From assembly GCA_013203655.1 (NCBI GenBank), contig JABMPN010000079.1:1-37514 (forward strand): DNA of 37,514 nt, in the 5' to 3' direction. The translations under genes were made by a program, and so were the position numbers. Position 1 is the first letter of the stretch. Each line of letters opens with the position of its first letter. Source of the DNA: Cyanobacteria bacterium bin.51. Its GTDB lineage: Bacteria > Cyanobacteriota > Cyanobacteriia > PCC-6307 > Cyanobiaceae. Shown one piece after another: positions 23,144 through 31,680 of the stretch. The notes beneath the pieces were generated by a model. The model saw only the letters and a program-made list of their open reading frames with translations. It had not been told where the DNA came from and searched no databases.

Positions 23144-24371
23144 TCCCAGCCACCGGCTCTGGCGCCAGCAGCAGGGTGCGGGGTCGGTTGATCAGTTCCC
23201 AGAGGGCCAGCACTAGGCCGATGCTGCCCATCAAAGCGAAGGTGGATGGCAGGCCGATGCGCAGGCTCAACGCTGCGGCGGCCAGTCCGCTCAGCCCACC
23301 GCCTCCGAGGAAGGCGATCTGACCCAGGCCTGCCATGCGACCGCGCAGAACCTGGGGTGCGGCGACCTGGGTGATCAGGTTGCTGCCGGCCAGCAGGCCG
23401 GCCGTTCCCAGGCCGATCAGGAAGGTCATCATCAGCTTGAAGCCGCTGGACGCCGGCAGCGCCATGCCCAGCTGGGCCAGGCTGGTGACCAGGGTGCAGC
23501 CGCCCAGCAGCAGCGAGGGCCGGCGGCTGAGCCAGAGGCTGTGACGTTGCAGCAGCAGGCCGCCGCCGATGCTGCCGGCCGCCAGCACGCTGGTGAACAG
23601 GCCGAGGGCCTGGGGGCTGGGTCCGAGCACCTGGCTGGCGATCAATGGCGCCAGCCCGGGGTGGAAGAACACCGCCAGGCAGGCTATGCCGGTGAAGACG
23701 AGCACATGGCGAAGCGGAGCGCCGCACTCACGCCAGGCCGTGCCCAGGGAGGCCGAGCGGCCACCGGCGCTGCGTTGTTCGGCTTCGCGATGGGGCGAGA
23801 GCAGCCAGACCACCGTGGCGATCGGCAGGAGATAGCTGGCGGCATCGATGCTCAGGGCCGCCGTCGGTCCGCTCAGGGCCAGCAGGATTCCGCCGATTGG
23901 CGGTCCCACCAGCTTGCCCACGTTGAACACCACCGAGAAGCTGGTGAGATAGGGCGCCAGCTGCCTGGGTTCATCGACCAGCAAGGCGCAGTATTTGTTG
24001 CGGGCGGTCAGTTCAAACGAGCTGGAGGTGCCCACCACCAGGGTGCTGAGCAACAGCAGAACCACCTGGGCCCAGCCGCTGAGCAGGGGGATGGCGATCG
24101 CTCCGAGCGAGGCGCCCGCCACCAGACCCCACTGGGAGCGGATCAGCATCCGTTCGCAGCCCAGCCGGTCGGTGAGCACGCCGGCGGGTCCGCTGACCAG
24201 CAGGCTGGGCAGCGCCAGGGCCGCGAAGTGGAGGGCCAGCACCAGCGGGTTGGCCGTCTCGCTCATCAGGATCCAGCCCTTGGCCGTCAGCCCCGCGAAC
24301 GAGCTGGCGGTGCTGCAACCCGAGGCGATCAGAAAGGTGGTGCGCTGGTTCCTGAGGATCCAGTCCCTCAA
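23130..24371 (-). CDS. MFS transporter (EntS/MFS_3-like)
   Basis: A 413-residue inner-membrane protein with about 12 hydrophobic segments. It resembles the exporter branch of the major facilitator superfamily related to EntS (MFS_3). Seen are the loop-2/3 motif [17 protein letters not shown] (about 63-79), [30 protein letters not shown] in the second half and a long central cytoplasmic loop ([13 protein letters not shown]). The substrate is unknown; related proteins export siderophores or drugs. It begins with TTG at 24371 in a TTGA overlap with the rimO stop, with AGAGGA about 6 bases upstream, so it is translationally coupled to rimO. Its end overlaps petL by 14 bp. Confidence 0.83.
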   Translation of the reverse strand: MRDWILRNQRTTFLIASGCSTASSFAGLTAKGWILMSETANPLVLALHFAALALPSLLVSGPAGVLTDRLGCERMLIRSQWGLVAGASLGAIAIPLLSGWAQVVLLLLSTLVVGTSSSFELTARNKYCALLVDEPRQLAPYLTSFSVVFNVGKLVGPPIGGILLALSGPTAALSIDAASYLLPIATVVWLLSPHREAEQRSAGGRSASLGTAWRECGAPLRHVLVFTGIACLAVFFHPGLAPLIASQVLGPSPQALGLFTSVLAAGSIGGGLLLQRHSLWLSRRPSLLLGGCTLVTSLAQLGMALPASSGFKLMMTFLIGLGTAGLLAGSNLITQVAAPQVLRGRMAGLGQIAFLGGGGLSGLAAAALSLRIGLPSTFALMGSIGLVLALWELINRPRTLLLAPEPVAGIRSA

Positions 24372-25744
24372 CCGTGTCCTCTGAGATTGGCCACCATGGC
24401 TTTGCTGCCCACCAGCACCGCTTCGAGGTCGTAGTGGTCGGAGGCGGTGATGCGCGCCGGCACCAGGGCGCCGGGGCTGGCGCAGAGGCCGCCTTCGCCC
24501 ACCTGGACCCGCACTTCTCCATCCACCTCGGGAGCGAAGCGGGCGCAGCGTCCGAGCATCTCGCCACTGGCTGGGTTCTCCTGCTCGATCAGCACATCAA
24601 CGATGCGGCCCACCCAGCTGGCGTTGCGCGCCGCGGCGATCGGTTGCTGAAGCTCCATCAAGCGGTTGCGCCGCTCGATCGCCACCGAGGCCGGAACCTG
24701 ATCGGGCAGATCAGCGGCGGCGGTTCCCTCTTCCGAGGAGAAGGTGAACACGCCGACATGGTCGAACTGCTGGTCGGCCACGAAGGCCAGCAGGTGCTCG
24801 AACTGTTCCTCGGTTTCGCCTGGGAAGCCGACGATGAAAGTGGTGCGCAGCACCGCCTCGGGCAGCTGGGCGCGGATGCGATCGAGCAGGGCCCCGTTGA
24901 CGTTGGCCTGCCAGGGTCGGTTCATCGCCTTGAGCACCGTGGGATGGCTGTGCTGCAAGGGCAGATCGAGGTAGGGCAGCACATTGGGCACCTCCCGGTA
25001 GGCGTTCAGCACATCGGGCGTGAGGCCGGTGGGATAGGCGTAATGCACCCGGATCCAGGGGATCTCCACCTCGCCGAGGGCACGCAGCAGGTCGGCCAGG
25101 CGGGGCTTGCCGTAGATGTCGAGGCCGTAATTGGTGGTGATCTGGCTGATCAGGATCAGCTCCTTGACGCCCTGGGCCGCCAGCTGGTGGGCTTCCGCCA
25201 CGATCGACTCGATCGGCCGTGAGCGCTGGTCGCCACGCAGCTTCGGAATGATGCAGAAGGCGCAGCGGTAGTCGCAGCCCTCCGCCACCTTCAGGTAGGC
25301 GACGGCTTCGGTGGTGGTGCGGTAGCGGGGCAGGTGTTCGTCGGCCACGAAGGTGGGCTCGGCACTCACCCGGTTGACCCGTTCGCCCGCCTCCACCCGC
25401 TCCAGCACCTCAACGATGTGCTGGTAGTCGCCGGTGCCCACGATTGCTTTGGCCTCCGGCAACGATTCCAGCAATTCCTCCTGGAAATGCTGGGCGAGGC
25501 AGCCGGCGATGATCAGTTCCTTGCCCTGTTCCGCCAGCTCGACCAGGGTGCGCACCGACTCCTCCCGGGCCTCCTGGATGAAACTGCAGGTGTTCACCAC
25601 CACCAGGGCCGCGTCGTTCTCGTCGGCGCTGATGCCGTAGCCCGCCGAGGCCAGCAAGCCGAGCATGTGCTCGGTGTCGACCCGATTTTTCTCGCAACCC
25701 AGGTGCGCAAAGGCCACAGTGGGCTTGCTTGCGGTTTTGCTCAT
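24368..25744 (-). CDS. rimO: Ribosomal protein uS12 (aspartate-89) methylthiotransferase RimO
   Basis: A 458-residue radical SAM enzyme that adds a methylthio group to Asp89 of ribosomal protein S12. The N-terminal UPF0004 domain has three cluster cysteines (17, 53 and 82: HLGCEKN, NTCSF, AGCLAQ). The radical SAM domain has CDYRCAFC (157, 161, 164), followed by [12 protein letters not shown], which distinguishes RimO from the tRNA enzyme Mia[17 protein letters not shown] and a C-terminal TRAM domain (about 385-455) complete it. The start at 25744 is 35 bp from the divergent btpA start. It overlaps the MFS gene by 4 bp. Confidence 0.95.
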   Translation of the reverse strand: MSKTASKPTVAFAHLGCEKNRVDTEHMLGLLASAGYGISADENDAALVVVNTCSFIQEAREESVRTLVELAEQGKELIIAGCLAQHFQEELLESLPEAKAIVGTGDYQHIVEVLERVEAGERVNRVSAEPTFVADEHLPRYRTTTEAVAYLKVAEGCDYRCAFCIIPKLRGDQRSRPIESIVAEAHQLAAQGVKELILISQITTNYGLDIYGKPRLADLLRALGEVEIPWIRVHYAYPTGLTPDVLNAYREVPNVLPYLDLPLQHSHPTVLKAMNRPWQANVNGALLDRIRAQLPEAVLRTTFIVGFPGETEEQFEHLLAFVADQQFDHVGVFTFSSEEGTAAADLPDQVPASVAIERRNRLMELQQPIAAARNASWVGRIVDVLIEQENPASGEMLGRCARFAPEVDGEVRVQVGEGGLCASPGALVPARITASDHYDLEAVLVGSKAMVANLRGHG

Positions 25745-25779
25745 CGAACGATCGAGCCCAGGGCCGGAATAGACACCCT

Positions 25780-26679
25780 ATGAGATCTATGCCCCCAGCC
25801 CCTGATGCCGCCGCCTGCCGCTGGCAGGGCCTGTTTCCCCTGCGCTGCCCGTTGATCGGCGTGGTGCATCTCCAGCCGTTGCCCGGGTCGCCAGGCTGGT
25901 GCGGCGATTTCGGGGCGGTGCTGGCGGCCGCCCTCGCCGATGCCAGCGCCTATGTCGAGGGAGGCGCCGATGGCCTGATCGTCGAGAACTTCGGTGATGT
26001 GCCCTTCTGGCGGGGAGCGGTGCCGGCGGAAACCGTGGCCGCCATGACCCGGATCGCCACCAGCGTGGCGGCGGCCACGCCCCTGCCCCTGGGCATCAAC
26101 GTATTGCGCAACGACCCCCTCTCGGCGCTGGCGATCGCCCAGGTGAGCGGGGCCCGTTTCCTGCGGGTGAATGTGCTCAGCGGAGCCTGCGTGACCGACC
26201 AGGGCGTGATCGAGGGTCAGGCCGCTGAGCTGTTGCGCCGCAGGCGCTTGCTGGCCGCCGAACCGATCCTGATTCTCGCCGATGTGCTCGTCAAGCACGG
26301 CGCTCCACTGGCGCCGCTGGGCATGGCCGAAGCTGTGGCCGATGTGCTGCAGCGTGGCGGGGCTGATGGGGTGATCGTCTCCGGTGTGGGCACGGGGCAG
26401 CCCACCGCCCGCCGTGATCTCGAGCGGGCGACGGCGGCGGCGAGGGGAGCACCCGTGCTGATCGGCAGCGGCGCTTCACCGGATCGGATCGCCGCGCTTG
26501 TTCCCCACTGTGACGGGGTGATCGCCGGCACGGAGATGAAACAGGACGGGCTGATCGAGAGACCCGTGGATCCGGTCAGGGTGGCGGAGCTCCAGAGCGC
26601 TCTCGACCAGGCGATCCGCAACCAATCCAGTGGTAAACGGGTCCTGCCACAATTCCAACATTCGGTTCCTTTTCTTTGA
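25780..26679 (+). CDS. btpA: BtpA family protein (photosystem I biogenesis)
   Basis: A 299-residue TIM-barrel-like protein. In Synechocystis, BtpA is a thylakoid-associated factor needed to accumulate photosystem I reaction-centre proteins, especially at low temperature. Family marks are LIGVVHLQPLPGSPGW (about 24-39), YVEGGADGLIVENFGDVPF, LGINVLRNDPLSALAIA, FLRVNVLSGACVTDQG and the phosphate-loop-like GADGVIVSGVGTGQPT. Related proteins outside phototrophs suggest an ancestral enzyme role, unknown here. The ATG at 25780 is preferred to upstream frames inside the rimO promoter. Its TGA overlaps the TTG start of the VKOR gene (TTGA), so the two are co-translated. Confidence 0.9.
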   Translation: MRSMPPAPDAAACRWQGLFPLRCPLIGVVHLQPLPGSPGWCGDFGAVLAAALADASAYVEGGADGLIVENFGDVPFWRGAVPAETVAAMTRIATSVAAATPLPLGINVLRNDPLSALAIAQVSGARFLRVNVLSGACVTDQGVIEGQAAELLRRRRLLAAEPILILADVLVKHGAPLAPLGMAEAVADVLQRGGADGVIVSGVGTGQPTARRDLERATAAARGAPVLIGSGASPDRIAALVPHCDGVIAGTEMKQDGLIERPVDPVRVAELQSALDQAIRNQSSGKRVLPQFQHSVPFL

Positions 26680-27602
26680 CCAACACCCGACTCACCAGCC
26701 GGCTTGGCAGCCGCCGCCGCAACGAACCGGGCCGGCGCTGGATCCGCGTCCTGATGGCGGTTCTGGCCACGATCGGTGCGATCGACACCGGCGCGATCAC
26801 CCTCAAGCGCTGGGGCCTGATCGGCTCGCTCACCTGCCCGGGTGGTGCCGAGGGCTGCGACAAGGTGCTCAACAGCGTCTGGGGAAGTGTGCTCGGCCAG
26901 CCGCTCTCCCTGTTCGGCTTTCTGGCCTACACCAGCGTCCTGGTGCTGGCCTTGCTGCCGCTGGTCTGGAAGGGTGAGCAACGGGCCAATCTCTCGGCGC
27001 TGAGCTGGTGGGGCCTGTTTCTGGCCAGCGGTGGCATGGCGGTCTTCAGTCTGCTGTTGATGGGACTTCTGGTCTTCAAGATCCAGGCCTTCTGCTTTTT
27101 CTGCGTGCTCTCGGCGGTTCTGAGTGTGGCGCTGTTCGTTCTCAGCCTGATCGGCGGGGACTGGCCCGACCGTGGCCAGCTCATCTTCCGCGCCGTGATT
27201 CTGGCCTTGGTGGTGGGTCTCGTCGGGCTGGGCTGGGCCGCCTCCGTCGATCGGCCGGCGGCCCTGTCAACCCGTGGCACCCCCCCCGAGGTGATGAGTG
27301 CCAGCACCCCGGCGACTGTTGCTCTAGCTGAGCATCTCAAGGCCACAGGCGCTGTGATGTACTCGGCTTACTGGTGCCCCCACTGCCACGATCAGAAAGA
27401 GATGTTCGGCAAGGAGGCCTACAAGGATCTGACCATCATTGAGTGCGCTGCCGACGGGGTGAACAGCCAGAAAGCGCTGTGTGATCAGAAGAACATTCAG
27501 GGCTTCCCCAGCTGGGAGATCAACGGCCGCCTGGATTCAGGCGTCAAGCCGCTGGCCAGACTGGCTGAGCTGAGCGGCTTCAAGCCCGCGGATCCCTCCT
27601 AG
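26676..27602 (+). CDS. Vitamin K epoxide reductase-thioredoxin fusion (disulfide-bond formation)
   Basis: A 308-residue membrane protein. The VKOR part (about 22-190, four to five transmembrane helices) has the loop cysteines Cys54 and Cys61 and the quinone-side CFFC (140-143). The C-terminal thioredoxin-like domain (about 210-308) has CPHC (234-237) plus Cys257 and Cys269. This eight-cysteine set matches the Synechococcus VKOR whose crystal structure is known. It oxidises cysteines of exported or lumenal proteins and passes electrons to quinone, replacing DsbA/DsbB. The TTG start at 26676 forms a 4-bp TTGA overlap with btpA. The 3' end overlaps nadB by 23 bp. Confidence 0.92.
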   Translation: MTNTRLTSRLGSRRRNEPGRRWIRVLMAVLATIGAIDTGAITLKRWGLIGSLTCPGGAEGCDKVLNSVWGSVLGQPLSLFGFLAYTSVLVLALLPLVWKGEQRANLSALSWWGLFLASGGMAVFSLLLMGLLVFKIQAFCFFCVLSAVLSVALFVLSLIGGDWPDRGQLIFRAVILALVVGLVGLGWAASVDRPAALSTRGTPPEVMSASTPATVALAEHLKATGAVMYSAYWCPHCHDQKEMFGKEAYKDLTIIECAADGVNSQKALCDQKNIQGFPSWEINGRLDSGVKPLARLAELSGFKPADPS

Positions 27603-29298
27603 GGCTACTGGTCCGGCCCAGGGCTGCGGTCTGAATCGCAGCGTCTTTTTGCTGAACCGTGTGGCGCTGCCAGAAGGGCTGGTTGCTGGCAGCATCGGTG
27701 CGGAAGTGCCCACCACGACTTTCCTGCCGGAACTCGGCGGCTTCAACCAGCAGGATCGCCAGCGTCAGCATCTGCCGCAGGTCCTGGAGGGGCTCGAGCC
27801 GGCGGCGCTGGGCTAAGCTGAGGGCCAGACGCTGGCCGGGTTTGAGGTGTTCCAGCTCGCGCAGCAGAGGCTCATGCTCCAGTTCGAGCTTCTCGAGCCG
27901 CAGGTCCGCGAGGGCCTGGCGCAGCTCGCTGCCACAACGTTCGACCCCGGCCACCCGCCAGCAGCGCCGCCGCAATGCCGCGATCTGGCCGGCGATGGCG
28001 GCGCCATCCCCATCCCTGGAGCCATGGGTCTGGGCCTCGTTGCAGGGTTCCGCTGCCGGCTCGTCCATGGCTGAGACAGCATCGGTTGGCCCGTCAGGGT
28101 CTGCCAGGGTCAACCCGCCCAGCTGGCGCGCAAACACCAGGCATTCCATCAGCGAATTGCTGGCCAGGCGATTGGCGCCGTGCACCCCGGTGCAGGCCAC
28201 CTCTCCGACGGCATAGAGCCCCGGCAGGCTGGTGGCCGCCGTGAGATCGGTGCTGACGCCGCCCATCCAGTAATGCGCCGCCGGAGCAATCGGAATCGGC
28301 GTGGTGGTCGGCTCAAGGCCGAGCTCCCGGCAGCGCCCCAGGATGGTGGGGAACTGCCGTTCCAGTCGCGCGTCGCCGATCGGCCGCAGATCGAGCCAGA
28401 GCTGGTCCACCCTTTGCTCCTGCATGGTCCGCACCAGGGCGCGGCTGACCTGATCGCGAGGGGCCAGATCCCCCCCCGGCAGCTGGGCCACGGGGCTCTG
28501 GCCGCTTTGGTCCAACAGCCGTGCGCCCTCGCCCCGAACCGCTTCGGAGATCAGGAAGTGGGGAGCGCCCTTGAGCATCAAGGCGGTCGGGTGGAACTGA
28601 ACGAATTCGAGATCGCGCACCTGGGCGCCGGCTTGCCAGGCCATCGCCACCCCATCGCCGGTGGCCTGGGCCGGGTTGGTGGTTTTCTCGAACAGGTGGC
28701 CGCCGCCGCCGCTGGCGAGAACCACGGCCCGGGCCCTGAGCCAGCGCACCTGCTGGCCATCGAGAACCTGCAGACCCTGGCAGCGGCCCCGCTCCACCCA
28801 GAGTTTCAGGGCCAGCAGGCCCTGGCGCTGCTCCAACAGGGGGCGCCGCCCGGCCTCCCGCTCCAGGGCGTCCACCAGGGCTCCGCCGGTGCGGTCCTGG
28901 GCATGCAGCACCCGGCGGTGGCTGTGGGCCGCTTCCAAGGTGGTGCTCAGACCTCCGTTGCTGCGATCGAACGCCATGCCGAGCTGGAGCAGCCGCTCGA
29001 CACAGGCCGGAGCCTGACGAACGAGCAGTTCAACGGCCTGGGGATCGCAGAGACCGGCACCGGCCTTGAGCGTGTCTTGGCGGTGGCTCGTGAAACTGTC
29101 TTCCGGTCTTGTCACCGCAGCGATGCCCCCCTGGGCCCAGCGGCTGGCCGAGAGCGGTGCTCTGTCCTTGCTGATCAACAGCACCCGTAAGCCAACGGGA
29201 AGTTCCAGGCAGGTCATCAGCCCGGCGGCGCCGCCACCGACGACCACCACATCCCAATGGCTGGCCAGGAGCGGTTGAGATCGAGCGTCCGCAGCCAT
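27580..29298 (-). CDS. nadB: L-aspartate oxidase
   Basis: A 572-residue FAD enzyme that oxidises L-aspartate to iminoaspartate, the first step of de novo NAD synthesis (with NadA). The FAD fold is at the start (WDVVVVGGGAAGLMTCLEL, about 15-33), then SRWAQGGIAAV, VLASGGGGHLFEKTTNP, EFVQFHPTALML and the C-terminal FAD contact GEVACTGVHGANRLASNSLMECLVF. The family's SRGGHFRTD is present near the end. A low-complexity, acidic linker (about 405-440) separates the flavin domain from the helical C-terminal domain. The ATG at 29298 is the family start. It is convergent with and overlaps the VKOR gene. Confidence 0.94.
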   Translation of the reverse strand: MAADARSQPLLASHWDVVVVGGGAAGLMTCLELPVGLRVLLISKDRAPLSASRWAQGGIAAVTRPEDSFTSHRQDTLKAGAGLCDPQAVELLVRQAPACVERLLQLGMAFDRSNGGLSTTLEAAHSHRRVLHAQDRTGGALVDALEREAGRRPLLEQRQGLLALKLWVERGRCQGLQVLDGQQVRWLRARAVVLASGGGGHLFEKTTNPAQATGDGVAMAWQAGAQVRDLEFVQFHPTALMLKGAPHFLISEAVRGEGARLLDQSGQSPVAQLPGGDLAPRDQVSRALVRTMQEQRVDQLWLDLRPIGDARLERQFPTILGRCRELGLEPTTTPIPIAPAAHYWMGGVSTDLTAATSLPGLYAVGEVACTGVHGANRLASNSLMECLVFARQLGGLTLADPDGPTDAVSAMDEPAAEPCNEAQTHGSRDGDGAAIAGQIAALRRRCWRVAGVERCGSELRQALADLRLEKLELEHEPLLRELEHLKPGQRLALSLAQRRRLEPLQDLRQMLTLAILLVEAAEFRQESRGGHFRTDAASNQPFWQRHTVQQKDAAIQTAALGRTSSPRRDPRA

Positions 29299-29324
29299 GG
29301 AGCCTGAAGAGGAACCAGCCCGGA

Positions 29325-29349
29325 TGCGGCCCGGTCAAAGCGGGCCGCA
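29325..29349 (-). terminator. GC-rich hairpin downstream of psbU
   Basis: A perfect 9-bp stem, TGCGGCCCG (29325-29333) with CGGGCCGCA (29341-29349), encloses a 7-base loop. It lies in the 77-bp space between psbU and nadB. Read on the minus strand it follows the psbU stop by 26 bp but has no strong T-run, so termination is likely but may be incomplete. Confidence 0.5.
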
Positions 29350-29375
29350 CTCAGGCGGGAGCTGGAGCTTAGGGC

Positions 29376-29753
29376 TCAGCGGTAGACGCCGTTATTGATG
29401 CGATCAAAGCCTTCGTTGAGAGCGATTGAAGACGGCGTGATGATGAAATTATCGCGATACTTTTCGAACAGTTCCTTCTGGCGCTCGGTCAGATCAAGGC
29501 TGAGCACGTCATCGATCGATTCGTACGGCCCACTGATCACGATCTTGCCGGCCAGGGTTGGATACATGCCGGGAAATTGCTGGAAGCTTCGCACTGAGGA
29601 ATTGTTGAGATCCACCTTCCCCTGGGCGGAGGCAATCTTGTCGTCCGCCAGATTTCGGCGCTCCGCAGCCTGAGCGGCGGAGGGAAGGAACAGGGAAAGG
29701 AGCAGGCCGGCCAGAAGCACGCCGCTCATCAGCCAGGCAACCAGCCGTTTCAT
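29376..29753 (-). CDS. psbU: Photosystem II extrinsic protein PsbU (12 kDa)
   Basis: A 125-residue precursor of the lumenal PSII subunit that stabilises the oxygen-evolving manganese cluster together with PsbO and PsbV. A signal peptide (1-29, LMSGVLLAGLLLSLFLPSAAQA/A) is followed by the mature helix-hairpin-helix fold: KVDLNNSSVRSFQQFPGMYPTLAGKIV, then PYESIDDVLSL and LTERQKELFEKY. It starts at the ATG at 29753 with a strong AAGGAG upstream; the frame extends further but without reason. The 148 bp upstream hold its promoter, where I see no clear -35/-10. Presence of PsbU argues against Prochlorococcus, most of which lack it. Confidence 0.96.
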   Translation of the reverse strand: MKRLVAWLMSGVLLAGLLLSLFLPSAAQAAERRNLADDKIASAQGKVDLNNSSVRSFQQFPGMYPTLAGKIVISGPYESIDDVLSLDLTERQKELFEKYRDNFIITPSSIALNEGFDRINNGVYR

Positions 29754-29901
29754 CAAAAATCTCCTTGCGTGGATCCCCAGGCGGGACCAAAGCAACGCTA
29801 CAACCAGGTTGCCGCCATTCACTGACAGCCGGTCCCAGTTTTCGCAGTTCTTCAACCCAGGCTTGCCATCACCGCCGCTTCAATGGCCTGGGCTGACCCG
29901 A

Positions 29902-30642
29902 TCAGATCAGCCCACTGAACTGGGGGCCGAGCAAGGCCGCCATCAGGAACAGGGCATCGACGGCCAGGGTCATGACCAGGGCCGCGGCAGCGACCCGGCC
30001 GGCGCGGCCTTCCGCTGCCAGCCTGCGGCCCAGGGCCACGATCCCGGCGGCGAAGCCCGCCACCACGAGCAAGGCGAAGGGATGGAACACCTGGCGGGCG
30101 GCTTCCGCCAGCAACAGGGGCGCATCGGCGAGCGAGGCGTTGAGGACCAGGGGCCAGAACGGCATCACCCCGGTGAGGGCCATGGCCGCATCGGTGCAGG
30201 CCGTGCCCAGCAGGGAAGCCAGATAAAAGCTGGCGGCCAGGTGCCAGCGCCCCCTCAGGCCGGCTAAGGCCAGGGGAAGGGCAAAGGCTTCGATCGGCAG
30301 ATGCAGGAGCGGATGCAGCCGGAACCAGCCCCAGAACAGGCAGCCCCCCAGCCAGCTGCCCGAAAAGCCCACCAACAGAAGGCCGATCTGGCGCCAGGAT
30401 CCGTGACCATGCTGCTCAAGCCGGAGTGCCACGCCGAGCAGGCAGGCGGTGAAAACCGCCGCACTGAAGGGCTGAAGCCGCACCCAGGGCGCCTGCAGGA
30501 ACACCGGCACCACGATCAGCGCAGCGGCAACAGCAGCCAGATGCCAGGAGACCGTGCGCTCCACGGCGAGCGGCAGGGACAGCCGAATCGTCAGGCTGTC
30601 TTCGGTCTTGGGGAAGGCGACTGGAACCCCGCGCACCACCAT
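29902..30642 (-). CDS. DUF3120 family membrane protein
   Basis: A 246-residue integral membrane protein of a cyanobacterial family of unknown function. Six or seven hydrophobic segments are visible. The family's best-kept region is VPVFLQAPWVRLQPF (about 44-58), GFSGSWLGGCLFWGWFRLHPLLHLPIEAFALPLAL (about 106-140) and SFYLASLLGTACTDAAMAL. The frame is open to 30798, but the ATG at 30642 keeps the start close to the first helix; an upstream start cannot be excluded. It is divergent from uppP with 142 bp between starts. Confidence 0.8.
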   Translation of the reverse strand: MVVRGVPVAFPKTEDSLTIRLSLPLAVERTVSWHLAAVAAALIVVPVFLQAPWVRLQPFSAAVFTACLLGVALRLEQHGHGSWRQIGLLLVGFSGSWLGGCLFWGWFRLHPLLHLPIEAFALPLALAGLRGRWHLAASFYLASLLGTACTDAAMALTGVMPFWPLVLNASLADAPLLLAEAARQVFHPFALLVVAGFAAGIVALGRRLAAEGRAGRVAAAALVMTLAVDALFLMAALLGPQFSGLI

Positions 30643-30784
30643 GTATGAAGAAAGGTAATCAACCTTAAGGGACCGCTCCCTGCCATCGGGGAAGGGCCCG
30701 CGCTGGATGCCCGCGCTGAACGGCCTGTTCTGGATGCCTTGGGTCGGGGCCATAGGGTCAGGTCGCTTTGGATTTCTAATCCCG

Positions 30785-31657
30785 ATGCCTGCCGCCATCT
30801 CCCCGCCACCGCTGGGACTTCTTGAGGCGTGCTGGCATGCCCTGGTGCTGGGAGTGGTTCAGGGGCTCACGGAGTTTCTGCCGATCAGCAGCACGGCCCA
30901 TCTCAAAGTGGTGCCGGTGCTGCTGGGCTGGGGTGATCCCGGTGTGGCCGTCACGGCGGTCATCCAGTTGGGCAGCATCGGCGCGGTGATCATTTATTTC
31001 CGCCGTGATCTGGCTGCCGTCATCCACGGCATCAGCCAGGCCTGGCAGCGGGGCAATTGGACGGATCCCTCGGCTCGGCTCGGCCAGGCGATGCTGATCG
31101 GCACCCTGCCGATCCTGGTGGCCGGGCTGGCGATCAAGGGCTTCTGGCCGGGCTACGAGACCTCCGCCCTGCGCGGGATCACCTCGATCGCCGTCGTTTC
31201 GATCGTGATGGCTCTGCTGCTTGCCCTGGCCGAAACCGTTGGGCGCCGGCGTCGGGACCTGCCCCAGGTGAGGCCCATCGACGGGGCCCTGGTGGGCATG
31301 GCCCAGGCCCTGGCGCTGATCCCCGGCGTCTCCCGTTCGGGCAGCACGCTCACGGCGTCCCTGTTCGATGGCTGGCAGCGTGCCGCCGCCGCCCGTTTCT
31401 CGTTCCTGCTTGGCATCCCGGCCATCAGCCTGGCCGGGCTGGTGGAGCTCAGGACGGCTTTTGCCGCTGATGCGGTTCTCGGTCCGATTCCCATGTTGGT
31501 GGGGATCACGGCGGCGGCGGTGGTGTCCTGGCTGGCGATCGCCTGGTTGCTGCGCTTCCTCCAGACCCACAGCACCTGGCTGTTCGTCGGCTACAGGCTG
31601 GCTTTCGGCGTTGTTCTGCTGATCTGGGTGGCCAAGAGCGGCACTCCGCCAAACTGA
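30785..31657 (+). CDS. uppP: Undecaprenyl-diphosphatase UppP (BacA family)
   Basis: A 290-residue inner-membrane phosphatase that removes one phosphate from undecaprenyl diphosphate, recycling the lipid carrier for peptidoglycan and other surface glycans; overproduction gives bacitracin resistance. The family motifs are GVVQGLTEFLPISSTAHL (about 18-35) and ALIPGVSRSGSTLTASL (about 177-193), both parts of the active site. Eight hydrophobic segments are seen. The ATG at 30785 is chosen over in-frame starts further upstream. It leads a plus-strand run; the radical SAM gene follows 23 bp later. Confidence 0.93.
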   Translation: MPAAISPPPLGLLEACWHALVLGVVQGLTEFLPISSTAHLKVVPVLLGWGDPGVAVTAVIQLGSIGAVIIYFRRDLAAVIHGISQAWQRGNWTDPSARLGQAMLIGTLPILVAGLAIKGFWPGYETSALRGITSIAVVSIVMALLLALAETVGRRRRDLPQVRPIDGALVGMAQALALIPGVSRSGSTLTASLFDGWQRAAAARFSFLLGIPAISLAGLVELRTAFAADAVLGPIPMLVGITAAAVVSWLAIAWLLRFLQTHSTWLFVGYRLAFGVVLLIWVAKSGTPPN

Positions 31658-31680
31658 AGGCCCCCTGAGCCATCGATCCC

